Assembly (NCBI GenBank): GCA_017979445.1
Contig: CM030704.1
Location: 17,343,658-17,407,657, forward strand
DNA from: Akebia trifoliata
Lineage: Eukaryota; Streptophyta; Magnoliopsida; Ranunculales; Lardizabalaceae
Direction: 5' to 3'
DNA length: 64,000 nt
A program made the translations under genes and the position numbers. A model generated the notes under the pieces. The model was not told the DNA's origin. It did no database searches and saw nothing but the letters and a program-made list of their open reading frames with translations. Every line of letters starts with the position of its first letter. Positions within the stretch are counted from its first letter, which is position 1. Of the stretch, positions 1 through 9,881 are shown piece by piece.

Positions 1-441
1 AAAATCTCTGAACCTCATTCCATTTGTGGAGTCTTTGCCTTTCATCCTTCTGATCTCTTCCTCGACTGTCTCGAGCTTACTTGCAAGTCTCTCCTCTGTG
101 GTACTCCTTACCTCAGCTGCCCTGAATTCACATTCTTCCTCTTGAACGACCTCATGTCGTGGTGGATTGCAGTGAATGTGAATTGGAGGTCCTTGGTTGG
201 AAGGAGCGGTGGGTGGTGAGGTATTCTGTGCTTGCGGAGGTTGTTGTTGTGGTTGCTCTAGCATGGCCTGATTTGAGCTAGAAACTTGATGTTGGACAGC
301 CTGAATGATACTTGGGTTGGCCATCAGCAAATCAAGAATCTTATCGTGTTTTTCTAGTGCCTTCACTACTAAATCAAGCTTTGAGGCGAAATCCGTCACT
401 ACTTCTGACGATGTCTGCTGAAGTTGCTCTGAAGTGCTCAT
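1..441 (-). CDS. Gag N-terminal part of element A (partial)
   Basis: An open frame of 147 codons runs from an ATG at 441 to the window edge with no stop. The product starts MSTSEQLQQ. It has a charged helix-prone stretch, then a Q/P-rich linker with the run QPQQQPPQ, then another charged helix rich in E, R and K. This low-complexity N-terminal layout is common in plant gypsy Gag before the conserved core. Element B has a counterpart starting MNTSEALQL at 25213. The frame stays open upstream of the ATG for about 22 codons (VAKRPRKKYLPPDNPPYF), and that stretch also matches B, so translation may start earlier or the leader may be spliced. Gag would form the cytoplasmic particle of the retroelement. 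Confidence 0.65.
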   Translation of the reverse strand, partial: MSTSEQLQQTSSEVVTDFASKLDLVVKALEKHDKILDLLMANPSIIQAVQHQVSSSNQAMLEQPQQQPPQAQNTSPPTAPSNQGPPIHIHCNPPRHEVVQEEECEFRAAEVRSTTEERLASKLETVEEEIRRMKGKDSTNGMRFRDF

Positions 442-644
442 GATTGGTTGTGAGCGTAGAAAATACGGAGGATTGTCAGGTGGTAAGTACTTCTTTCTGG
501 GTCGTTTGGCCACTTGTGGTCAAGAGGTTAGGCATTAATATATCGTTTACATAATGAAGATGCATGATGATTTATTAGGTCAGATCGGTTTAATTGGTAA
601 AATTGCATTAAGAAAATCCTGAATTTGGTTGAGGTTGGATTTTT

Positions 645-1458
645 TGTCAGCACGGAGTTGGGGTTCATGGGCATGGATCGAAGGTTTGTCAGCACGGAGC
701 TGGAGGTTCATTGGCACGGAGCCGGAGGTTTATCGAAGCAGAGCCGAAGGTTGTCAGCACGGACTGGAGGTTTATCGGCACAGAGTCGAAGGTTCATCAG
801 CACGGAGCCGGAGGTTTGTTAGCACGGAGCTGGAGGTTCATCGGCATGGAGTCGGAGGTTTATCGACGCGGAGCCGACGGTTGTCAGCACAGAATTGGGA
901 GTTTATTGGCACGGAGTCGAAGGTTCATCAGCACGGAGCAAGAGGTTTATCAGCACGGAGCTGGAAGTTCATCGACACGGAGCCGGAGGTTTATCGGTGC
1001 GGAGCCGATTGTTGTCAGCATGGAGCTGGGGGTTTATTGACACGGAGCCGAAGGTTCATCAGCACGGAATCGGAGGTTTGTCAGCACGGAGCTGGAGGTT
1101 CATCGGCACGGAGCCGGAGGTTTATCGACGCGGAGCAGACGGTTGTCATCACGGAGCTGGGGGTTTATTGGCACGGAGTCGAAGGTTTATTAGCACGGAG
1201 TCGGAGGTTTGTTAGCACGGAGCTGGAGGTTCATCGGCACGGAACCGGAGGTTTATTGGCGCAGAGCCGAAGGTTGTCAGCACGGAACTGGTGGTTTATC
1301 AGCACGGAGCCAGAGGTTTATTGGCGCGGAGCCGAAGGTTGTCAGCACGGAGTTGGTGGTTTATCGGCACGGAGCCGAAGGTATCAGCACAGAGCTAGAG
1401 GCTTATTGGCGCGGAGCTGAAGGTTTGTCGGCACGGAGCCGACGGTTTGTCAGCATGG
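645..1458. repeat. Minisatellite with 21-22-bp unit and 131-bp higher-order period
   Basis: About 37 head-to-tail units of 21-22 bp, each built on GGCACGGAGCCGGAG followed by GTT and TATC, CATC or GTC. Six units (five of 22 bp and one of 21 bp) form a higher-order repeat: the landmark GGAGGTTTGT-AGCACGGAGCTGG and its variants recur at 680, 810, 941, 1072 and 1203, a spacing of 130-131 bp. Units often contain GGC-ACGGA-GCC, a short inverted repeat. The array lies between gag and the second array of element A. Long open frames across it (263 codons from 629) follow from a 22-bp unit lacking stops in several frames and are not evidence of a gene. Confidence 0.9.
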
Positions 1459-1544
1459 ATCTAAAAAGGCATTTTGTAAAGGTAGATTAACTGATAGCTC
1501 TGGTTTGGGTTGGGTACGAGTTGTGGTCCCGACTCGAAATATAC

Positions 1545-2356
1545 GTGGGCCATGGACCCATCTGAAAGTGGGTATGGGTCTTGGACCTCGCTTGAAATGG
1601 ATATGGGTTATGGAGTCATTTGGAAATGGATATGGGTCGTGGAACCATTTGAAGTGGATATGGGTCGTGAACCCATTTGGAACGAATATGGGTTGTGGAC
1701 CCATTTGGGCATGGATATGGGTCGTTGACCCAATTGGAAGTGGATATAGGTCATGGACCCATTTGGATATGGTATGGGTCGTAGACCCATCTAGAAGTGG
1801 ATATGGGTCGTGGATCCAATTTGAAGTGGATATGGGTTGTGAACCCATTTAGATATGGTGTGGGTCATGGACCCAATTAGAAGTGGATACGGGTCGTGGA
1901 CCCATTTGGAAGTGGTGTGGGTCGTGGACCCATTTAGAAGTAGATATGTGTCGTGGACCCATTTGGAAATGGATATGGGTCATAGACCTAATTGGAAGTG
2001 GATATGGGTCATGGACCCATTTGGATATGGTATGGGTCGTGGACCCATCTAAAAGTGGATATGGGTCGTGAACCCAATTGAAGTGAATATAAGTTGTGGA
2101 CCCATTTAAAATTGGATATGGGTCGTGGACCCAATTGGAAGTGGATATGGGTTGTGGACCCATTTGAAAGTGGATATGAGTTATGGACCCATTTGGATAT
2201 GGTATGGGTCGTGGACCCATCTAGAAGTGGATATGGGTCGTAAACCCAGTTCGAAGTGGGTATGGGTCATAAACCCATTTGGAAATGGATATGAGTCGTG
2301 GACCCATTTTGGTGTGGATACGGGTCGCGGACCCGATTCGGAATGGTTATGGGTAA
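1545..2356. repeat. Minisatellite of 28-31-bp units, each with a hairpin core
   Basis: About 27 tandem units of 28-31 bp. Nearly every unit holds TGGGTC-GTG-GACCCA or a close variant, a six-base inverted repeat around three bases, followed by TTTGGAAGTGGATA or similar. Near 2320 the better preserved form CGGGTC-GCG-GACCCG appears, which is also the form of the array in element B when both are read in element sense. The array occupies the PBS-proximal part of the element A leader. Confidence 0.9.
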
Positions 2357-3380
2357 GGTTGATAGTATGTCACATTGGGTCCGGATCAACTTTGATAGGT
2401 AAAGTGGAGGCGAGCTCCATTTGGGTCAAACACAAAGTGGCGAAGGGTAGACCCTAAGTTTAACGAAGAAATGGTTTATTTAATCATTTTCAAGCCTTAA
2501 AACTTAAAAGAAAACTAAAGTCCAAGAGAAAAGTTTTCAAGACTGATGTAAGGGACAAAATAAGCAAAAAAAAATTTATTTTTTTTATTTTTTTTTTAGG
2601 GTCCGTTTTTAATGAATGGACTGAAGAGCTTTTGTACTGGTCCACTCTTTAAAAACGGACCAGAACCTTAATTTTTACAAATTTTTTTTTTTTTAAGATT
2701 TTGAGGCACATAACCTCTATTTTTTGGCTTGGGGTACAAAATTTTTTTATTTTTTTTATGCAAAGCATAAAAATATATACAGATTTCCCCCTTTACCTAG
2801 GGGGACATGAAAGGAAATAAAAAAAAAAAAACCTAAAATCTATACAACTTTGCCCCTTTGGACATTACAACCTTGCCTTTACCCAAGGGTTGATACATCT
2901 TAACATTTGTGTCCTATGCCTCTAATCGTATTTTGATGCATGCAGCTATAGGTGGTTTGAGGTTACTCAATCTTCAAACCCCCATGCACATTGAAATGTA
3001 CACTTCTTAGGTTGGTAATTGCGGTGGATGTTCTCCTCCCCGCCTCCCCAAATGAATGATCTAGGGGGCCTGAGGGTACCGGCATCCGGAGTTAGATTTT
3101 TAAAATAGGAGAAGGTGGTTTGTGCAATGAGATATGAATCGAATGTGCACAAGTGCATTACAAATATGTATCAACCCTTACAACTTCAAATCACAAGATA
3201 ATAAAATAAATATTACATGCATTCCCACATAGAAGAGAAAATCATAAACACAACAAAGTGAATCAACCAACAAATATGTTAGTAACAAAAATAAACTAAG
3301 AAATAAAGTTGAATATTTTTTTGAAAGACAAATAAAAGAAAAGAAAATGGCCAAGTCAAATCGATTTCGACCCACTAGAT
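2357..3380 (-). other. Leader of element A between primer site and tandem arrays
   Basis: No credible coding sequence. It is AT-rich with several homopolymer runs. Parts match the B leader at 22900-23200, for example AAGGCTTGAAAATG and a GGTCCG-TTT motif. A stem-loop lies at 2600-2661. Retroelement leaders normally carry packaging and dimerisation signals, but none can be assigned here by eye. Confidence 0.5.
2600..2661. other. Stem-loop with perfect 13-bp stem in element A leader
   Basis: GGTCCGTTTTTAA at 2600-2612 is the exact reverse complement of TTAAAAACGGACC at 2649-2661, leaving a 36-base loop. In element B a related GGTCCGTGTTTGAAGCACGGA-like segment occurs near 23007, so some structure at this point may be shared by the family. 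Confidence 0.6.
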
Positions 3381-3397
3381 TCCCCAGTGGAGTCGCG
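3381..3397 (-). promoter_or_regulatory. Primer binding site of element A (tRNA-Arg type)
   Basis: On the minus strand CGCGACTCCACTGGGGA follows the LTR end by a few bases. It is close to TGGCGACTCCGCTGGGGA, the complement of the 3' end of plant tRNA-Arg(ACG), which primes reverse transcription in Ogre-type elements. Confidence 0.75.
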
Positions 3398-4360
3398 AAG
3401 TTTTAGACATGAAATGTTCACAATGAACATCAATGCTACATTGTTTGGAGTCGCCACCATTCTTTTTTGGAAAAGAGTGTGAATGAGCACCCGAATCAAT
3501 TTTTTGAAAATCATTTTTTCAATGGCATTGTAGTGACTCTCATTTGTTGGAAAGAGTAAGGTCTACCTAAGATCTAGGTAAAGAGGTCCGATTAGAGGAT
3601 AGGGAAGGTGTTAGGCACCCCATCCTCTCCACCAAAGGTGGTTACCTTGTTTGGCCATTTTATTTTGTAAAACTTTAAGAAAATAGATAATAAAATGCAT
3701 GAGAATGCATGCTAAGAGTGGTGTGTATATCGGAGTGAAATGTTCCATTTTCAAAGGATTTTTTATTTCAAAGTGACATTAGGGGCATTCTATGGAAGAG
3801 AATGACCCATGTAGTCACATTAAATTTATGAAATGAATGTTGGTTTAAGCTCTTAGAGAGACTCTAAGATGGAGTTCCCTTGAAGCCACAACCTTGATGC
3901 ATGTATGCATGGCTAGAAACTTAGTGTTTTACCCCATCAAGAGGGTGACACATTTCTTCATCATTGCCATGCATGAGTGAGTGTGTGCATTGTGTACAAT
4001 ATGATGCATGAGATTGAGGTGAAAAGGGCTTCAACCCCCATCCTTTCGATCGAATCTTAGTCCAATTTATCGGGGATGGGAGAGGGTATTCATTACATCC
4101 TAAGGGATTTCTAAAAAGAAATTAAAGTAGAGGGTTAGAAGAAGAGAATGCAAACTTTGAAATAAGTAAACTACATCTTAAACCCCACCTTGTCCCTTGA
4201 TGAACTTAAACCTTAAAAGGTAGACTTGAGAGTTGAACGAGATGGTTGAGGGTTGAGTGGATTGAAATTTAGAAGATGAGAGAGTGAGTAGAAATTTTGA
4301 TAGAGTTTTAGGTTGAGAGATGGAAGCTTGAGAGTATGAATTGTTCTTAGAAAATGAGGG

Positions 4361-4368
4361 TATTTATA
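4361..4368 (-). promoter_or_regulatory. TATA box of element A LTR
   Basis: TATAAATA on the minus strand, about 1.15 kb into the LTR. The same octamer lies at the matching place in both LTRs of element B (21399 and 30777). Confidence 0.5.
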
Positions 4369-4543
4369 GAGTTTTTGGAGGACTTTTGGGTATAAAGTTG
4401 TCCAGCCCTAAAAATAAAGAAAGTGGACATGAGGTTTAGGTTGTTTCTTTTTGGATTTTTCATTTGTATGAGGGTAAAAATGACATTTGTGAAGAAACCT
4501 AAAAGTATTATTTGATTTTTGATTTTTTGGTAAATAGTGGTGA

Positions 4544-4827
4544 GAGAACAAAAGTACTTTTGGGAGGGTGAATAAGGGAGTGACATGTGTAAAGGTGGAG
4601 TGGTAGGTAAAAAGTAGATCTTGATTCATTTGTAAATAACAAATAAAGCAAGGGGTGGAAGTATATTTTTGAAATGAACCAATGGGAGAACAAAAGTACT
4701 TTTGAGAGGGTGAATAGGAGAATGACATGTGTAAAGGTGAAGTGGTAGGTGAAAAGTAGATCTTCGTTCATTTGTAAATAACAAATAAAGCAAGGGTGGA
4801 AGTATATTTTTGAAATGGACCAGTGGG
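4544..4827. repeat. 142-bp tandem duplication inside element A LTR
   Basis: Two adjacent copies begin GAGAACAAAAGTACTTTTG at 4544 and 4686 and end in the same AAATG-ACCA-TGGG context. They differ at only a few bases, so this looks like a fairly recent duplication in the LTR upstream of the TATA box in transcription sense. Confidence 0.85.
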
Positions 4828-5526
4828 ATAACTCCATGTATGTACTTGAAGATTTCCACCTTTTGAGGGCATAATGGGAAGTTTCTCACCTTTATGGATT
4901 ATTACCAAAGACCAACTAACATTTTTGGTTTAACTAAACTTTTTGAAAAGGACATTCTTGAGTTTTCACAAAAGAAAAGTTGACTCTCCAATTAAATGAT
5001 TCATTGGGTATTGGGGGCTTATGAGGGATCAACATGTGTCATCTTGTGAAGGGGTATGAGAGAATGGGTTTGGAGTGGGCTTGGTGTTGGGCTTGGGTTT
5101 GGGTTAGGATATGGACTTGGGTTTTGGGCTTAGGTTGGCTAGGTAATGGATTTGGGTCATTGGGTTTAGGATGGCATTTGGTTTTGGGCTTAGGTTGGCT
5201 AGGTAATGGATTTGGGTCATTGGGTTTAGGACTTAGAGAATGGGTTTGAATTTAGGCTAAAATATGGACTTTGTTTTGGGCTTAGATTTGGTTAGGGAGT
5301 CGACCATGATGAGGGTATGGGTGATGGATCGGTTAATGGAGAATGAATACGAATTTGAAATGGCTTAGGGACAAGGTTAAGCATGCAAACTATATGACAT
5401 GATACATGTATGCATAAAAATGATGCAAAATAGTCATGTGAGTTCCGTCGAAAATCTTAAGTTCTAAATCGGAATCAATTTGACGAAATTTGGATCTTCC
5501 TAATGGTGCAAATTGGGGTGTCTACA

Positions 5527-6094
5527 CATTGCATATTTTAAAATTATTCAGTATGTTTATTCGTTCATGTTAGGAGAGATTATTGGAAGAAATTGCTTGC
5601 TTCCCTATTGGGTAACCATTGTTACTCACCCTTTCCTACTCCTTTTTTTTTAGTTTTAGATTCAAAGCTTGGTGAGATAGGTGTAAAACACGAGTGAGGA
5701 TTATCTAGTAGATCAGGTAGACGACTAAAGTCCTTTCCATGGTAAGCACTGAACTATACCTAGCAGCATCAGGTTGTCCAAGTAGTAATATAGATTTTGA
5801 TTTTGAGAGTTAGGAATTTTGTTAGAGTGAGGAGTTTCTGTATAATCCTGTATATAAATTTCTTATTTCACACTCTGATTTATCATGCGTTATTAGGTGT
5901 ATATAGACTTCCGCTATTATTCTATTTTGTATGTATATATGTAGGATATAATGTATGTCGTTTGTTAAGTGCAAGTATTTAGCGCCTGGTAATGCTAACA
6001 TAAACAGAGGAGACCATGCCGAAATTTCGAAGCGCCACCTAATGCCTCGGGATTTGACATGGGACTTTATGTTAGTGTTTGGCGGGATGCCATA
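5527..6094 (+). repeat. 3' part of the 5' LTR of Tekay element I
   Basis: The sequence follows the last part of solo LTR G (17579-18143) closely, including TGGGTAACCATTGTTACTCACCC and the ending GTTAGTGTTTGGCGGGATGCCATA. Element A interrupts the LTR at 5526. Confidence 0.8.
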
Positions 6095-6096
6095 GA

Positions 6097-6108
6097 TTGT
6101 ATTAGAGC
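6097..6108 (+). promoter_or_regulatory. Degenerate initiator-Met primer binding site of element I
   Basis: TTGTATTAGAGC matches the tRNA-iMet complement TGGTATCAGAGC at 10 of 12 bases and directly follows the LTR end. Confidence 0.6.
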
Positions 6109-6438
6109 ATAGCATTAGATCCATATGGGATATAGATCTACTATATTTACAGGAGTTGGCCGATACCACAAATATTATAGTGATAATCATAGAGTGTCAC
6201 TAGGAAATTGGTATTAGAGCTCATTAGTAGTTTCGTATTGTAATTACGAGTTCTTCCGTGTCTAGACGTCTATAGAACTTAGTAAACCTAGGATAGGATT
6301 CTATGTTTCTTCTGTTAGTAATGGAAATGGTATTCATTACTAGGTTTCAGGTTACGATAGCAATTCATAGTTACATAAGAGTGGTTTTGGCTTTATTCTA
6401 ATAAGGTCCTTGTTAGGGATAAACAATAATTAAATATG

Positions 6439-7287
6439 AAACAACGATGTTGGTAGGAATACCTCAAGGATTACAACTTTACCCTTGAGTATCACCCGGA
6501 AAAGGCCAATGTAGTTGATGATGCATTGAGCCAAACACTATAGCTCATATGATAGTAGAAGAATAATAGTTACTTGAACAAGTCACAGAAATCGTATTTG
6601 AGACTCCGAGCGAACATATAGACCGCACACACATCTGGGTACATTGAGGATCGAAAATGAATTGATAGCACGATTTAGGAAAGCCCAAAAAGTAGATGAA
6701 GATGTGGAAGAATATGAGCTGAGAGCTAGAGACCTGATTGACCTGGATTGGTCGAAAGGATCAGATGAGGTTTTTAGATTCAGAGGCAGGATGTGGATAC
6801 CTAAGGACTCACAGTTGAGATCCGTTATATTAGGTGAGGCACACCGTTCCCGATATTCTATTTACCCAAGAGGTACAAAGCTGTATAGAGTTCTACGAAG
6901 AAATTTCTGGTTTCTGGGTATGAAGAAGGTAATCACAGACTAGATAAGTAGATGCCTAACATGTCAACAGGTCATGGTCGAATATCGAAACCCAACAGGC
7001 TTACTCCCGCCATTACCCATAACAGAATGAAAATGGGAGCATGTGATCATAGACTTTGTAGTAGGGTTACTGAGAGCCAGTGACGGATCAAACACCATAT
7101 GGGTGATTGTTGATCGATTGACGAAATTGGCACACTTCATTTTGATTTGAGTCTCATTTGGCATTGATAAACTGAGCTAGATATACATAGCTGAGATAGT
7201 TCGACTGTATGGAGTGTTAGTTTCTATTGTGTCAAACAAGGATCCCAGATTTACTTCCCGATTCTTGGAGAATCTACACAAAGCCAC
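6439..7287 (+). pseudogene. RNase H end and integrase (zinc finger and core start) of element I
   Basis: The first codons give the end of RNase H: LKDYNFTLEYHPEKANVV followed by DDALSQ, close to the conserved tail of gypsy RNase H. An open stretch at 6644-6943 covers the integrase HHCC region (EAHRSRYSIYPRGTK), with the paired cysteines CLTC downstream. The core follows with IIDFVVGL and SNKDPRF, matching the first and second catalytic Asp positions. Stops occur in the RNase H part, at 6942 and in the core. The frame is cut at 7287 by solo LTR F and resumes at 9026. It would have acted in reverse transcription and insertion. It is not functional. Confidence 0.8.
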
Positions 7288-7300
7288 TGAAAGCGCCCTC

Positions 7301-7321
7301 GATCCGCGGGGTGCGCGGATC
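7301..7321. other. GC-rich inverted repeat at the end of LTR F
   Basis: GATCCGCG at 7301-7308 pairs perfectly with CGCGGATC at 7314-7321 around five bases. It is an island of high GC in AT-rich DNA close to the LTR terminus, and most of it is kept in the copy at 42028. Confidence 0.7.
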
Positions 7322-7890
7322 CGCTTTTGACCCTTGAGGTTTGGGAGTCACCACCTAGTTATTGTGGTCTAGGAACCAAACTGACTCTAACATGGATAAA
7401 AAGAACTAATCTACCATAAAAAATCTGAATTCGGGGATCAAGTTACGGGGTTGGAAGGTATTAGGCACCAACTCCGCCCGGCCAAAGCCGGTCTCTACTA
7501 ACTTCCCAAGTAAATTACATTGCTAAAACCTAGATAAAAATAAATAAAAATAAAAATTTACCTTTCCAATGGCAAGGACTTGGTTCCCTCAAATCTGACA
7601 AAAAGAGCTCCTTGTACCGTACTCCCTTGCTTCGTTCTGTTTCCGGATTTGACTTTGGATCTCCGAGGCAAGGTATCTCCTTGTTTTTGAATCTGAACTC
7701 TTCAAGTTCATTGCGGATTTGGGGGTGTTTTTAGAAGGCTTTTGGGTGTTTTCTAGACTAAAATTGAAGGAGGGATGTTAGTTAAGGAGTTGGGGCTCCA
7801 AAACTAGGGTTTATGGGGGGCTAGGGGAGCTTCTAGACCTACTTCTCTTAGGGTTTATGATTTGATACGAAAATAGGGTGTGAGCACCTC

Positions 7891-7898
7891 TATTTATA
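7891..7898 (-). promoter_or_regulatory. TATA box of LTR F
   Basis: TATAAATA on the minus strand. The second copy of the LTR keeps it at 42635-42642. Confidence 0.45.
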
Positions 7899-9025
7899 GA
7901 TATTTTTAGGGGTTGATTTGGATAAAGTTAGTGTTTAATTAGAGATCTTTTAATTAGAGTTGTGTTTTAATTTGACTTGTTTTAGGTAGAATTGTGTTTT
8001 AATTAGAATTATTTTAGGTAGAATTATTTTTAAGTTAGAACTCTATTAGATAGAGTTATTAATCAATTATAATTCTATTATGACTTTTGGTCTTATTCGA
8101 TTGACTTTTAATGTTTTGACTTTAGTCTTAATTGATTGACTTTTAATATTTTGACTTCAGTCTTGCTTAATTGACTTTAATTTTGATTTCAGTCTCACTT
8201 GATTGACTTTAATACCTTGACTTCAGTCTTGCTTGATTTAATTTTAATTTTGGAGAACCCCCTTCCATTATTTCTTTAATTCTTTGGACCCCCAAATGGA
8301 GGGGTCCTTAAAGAAATATCCCACGAACCCTCAACAATTTTACCCGAAAGTCCGATTGATCGATTTTTTAGGTTCAAATTTTAAATTAATTTCATCAATG
8401 TTTCACTTTAATTATTTAATATTTTATTTATTAATTTCGAATTTTTTAATTATGAAAATTATGAAATTACCGTTTTACCCCCGGAGAGGACTTTTCACGT
8501 TTTAAATCGATTTTTAATGTTCTAGGATGTTTTAGAATCGATTTTTCGTAAGAAATTCAATGGAAATATTAGTTTTTGTTATTTATGAAATTTTTTTGTG
8601 TGAAATGGTCGTGAACTTTATGAGGGGCATTTTCGTAATTTTGTCAAATTTTGTTAAAATTGGTGAATGATTTATTTGGTTCTGATTTGTTATTTTATGG
8701 GTTCGAGAGAGTTTTCCTAAGCGTAATGTAGGCTCTAGGGTTGTTTTGAGGTTAGGGATATTTTGGTAATTTGGTAATTTTTAGTGATTTTTATCGTGAA
8801 GTTTCTTTCTGGTCTGCAAGATGATGATTTCTATGTTTCTGGGGTCGTATTTTCCTAGCGTAGCGTGGTTTCTAATGTTTTGTCAGTTCGAGATACCTCA
8901 TCCGGATTTCTGAAACACATCTGGTAACAAACTAAAGCAATGGAATATACATCCATCATTGGAAATCATTGCGATCGGGTTGACGAGTTGATTAATCAGG
9001 CGGATGCAAAAATGGGGTGTCTACA

Positions 9026-9828
9026 GCCATAGATACTCAATTGAACTTCAGTTCGACTTTTCATCCACAGTCAGATGGACAGCCTAAGTAGGTAATATAG
9101 ATTTTAGAAGACATGCTACGGGCATATGCATTGGACTTTGGAGGAGGCTAGACGCATCACTTACCGTTGGTGGAGTTCTCCTACAACAATAGTTTTCAAG
9201 CTAGTATCGGCATGACACCATTTGAAGCTTGATATGCTAGGCCGTGTTGATCACCAATATGTTGGGCAGAGACAAAAGATGCTACAGTGTTGGGACCCGA
9301 GATTGTTGAGGAAACTACCGTGATAGTACGCATTATAGGAGACAGATTAAAAAATACTCAAAGTAGACAAAGAGCTATGGAGACAAGCGACGCAGACCTT
9401 TAGAATTCAAAGTTGGGAATGGAGTATTCTTGAAAGTATCGCCTAGAAGAGGAATCTCCAGGTTTGGTGTGCAAGGTAAATTGAAACTGCATTTTGTGGG
9501 ACCATTCGAAGTAGTTGAATGGATAGGGCTAGTGGCTTACAGATTACTTCTACCGCCGCAGCTTGAACAAGTTCAAAACGTGTACCACGTGTCCATATTG
9601 AAGAAGTATTTACCAGATCCTTCACATGTGGTTGATTTGTGGGAGTTAGAGGTAGATGAAGATGTGCCTTACGAGGAAGGTGCAATATAGATACTTGACA
9701 GGAAAGTAAAGCAACTCATATCTAAGTCTATCCCTCTATTTAAGGTATTGTGGAGACACCACAGCATTAAAGAAGCCACCTGGGAGAAGGAGTATGAGAT
9801 GCAGGTTAAATATCTAGTACTATTCTAA
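9026..9828 (+). pseudogene. Integrase C-terminal half and chromodomain of element I
   Basis: After solo LTR F the frame resumes with STFHPQSDGQP, the conserved integrase segment leading to the catalytic Glu. It continues with VEFSYNNSFQASIGMTPFEA, then YRLLLPPQLEQVQNVYHVSI in the integrase C-terminal domain. The tail ILDRKVKQLISKSIPLFKV followed by LWRHHSIKEATWE is a chromodomain of the type fused to integrase in chromoviruses, thought to guide insertion to heterochromatin. Several stop codons are present, for example after EEGAI at 9688, so it is a relic. The best open part is 9430-9690. Confidence 0.8.
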
Positions 9829-9869
9829 GACTAAGGTATCATTTTCATTTCGATAACGAAATTTTTATT

Positions 9870-9881
9870 AAGGGTGGAGAA
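9870..9881 (+). promoter_or_regulatory. Polypurine tract of element I
   Basis: AAGGGTGGAGAA lies directly before the 3' LTR start TGTAAAATCC, the normal place for the plus-strand primer. Confidence 0.6.

Larger units (their letters stand above)
1..5526 (-). mobile_element. Element A: Ogre/Tat-like Ty3/gypsy retrotransposon, 5' portion, cut by window edge
   Basis: Read on the minus strand the order is LTR (5526 to about 3402), a primer site matching the 3' end of tRNA-Arg, a leader of about 2.9 kb with two tandem arrays, then the start of gag running off the left edge. The LTR begins TGTAGACACCCC and keeps several blocks shared with the LTRs of element B (GGTGGC-ACTCCA near the end, CCTAGATCTTAGGT further in), as does the leader. 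A tRNA-Arg primer site together with this gag type is the pattern of the Tat/Ogre lineage. The element sits inside a Tekay LTR: its right flank resumes at a point matching position 17579 of solo LTR G. The 3' half is not in the window, so completeness cannot be judged. Confidence 0.75.
3402..5526 (-). repeat. 5' LTR of element A, about 2.1 kb
   Basis: On the minus strand it begins TGTAGACACCCCAATTTGC at 5526 and ends near 3402, where GTCTAAA stands in place of the expected GTCTACA. Its length matches the 2.09 kb LTRs of element B, and both share blocks near the 3' end. A TATA box is at 4361-4368. A 142-bp segment is directly duplicated at 4544-4685 and 4686-4827, and a 60-bp segment is duplicated at about 5120-5231. 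The 71-codon Gly/Leu/Trp-rich frame at 5034-5249 follows from that duplication and is not a gene. Confidence 0.75.
7288..9025 (-). repeat. Solo LTR F, Tat/Ogre-related, in the integrase of element I
   Basis: On the minus strand it starts TGTAGACACCCCATTTTTGC at 9025 and ends GGGCGCTTTCA at 7288, a TG...CA LTR of 1738 bp with no internal region attached. The flanks GCCAC and GCCAT are a 4-of-5 match to a target duplication, and integrase coding continues across it. The start and the GGTGGTGACTCCCAAACC block near the end resemble the LTRs of elements A and B, suggesting the same broad lineage. A second copy is at 42028-43497. A TATA box (TATAAATA) lies at 7891-7898. Confidence 0.8.

Noticed and set aside
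1450..2457. Several open frames of 60-132 codons on both strands rich in Trp, Gly, Ser, His and Pro
   Set aside because: They follow the 28-31-bp repeat units, appear in multiple frames and both strands, and match no known protein.
4347..4889. Four overlapping minus-strand frames of 79-109 codons
   Set aside because: They lie in the duplicated part of LTR A and repeat the same peptide text in different frames. No domain is seen.
5034..5249. Gly/Leu/Trp-rich frame of 71 codons
   Set aside because: Generated by a 60-bp tandem duplication in LTR A. The duplication keeps the frame because 60 is a multiple of three.
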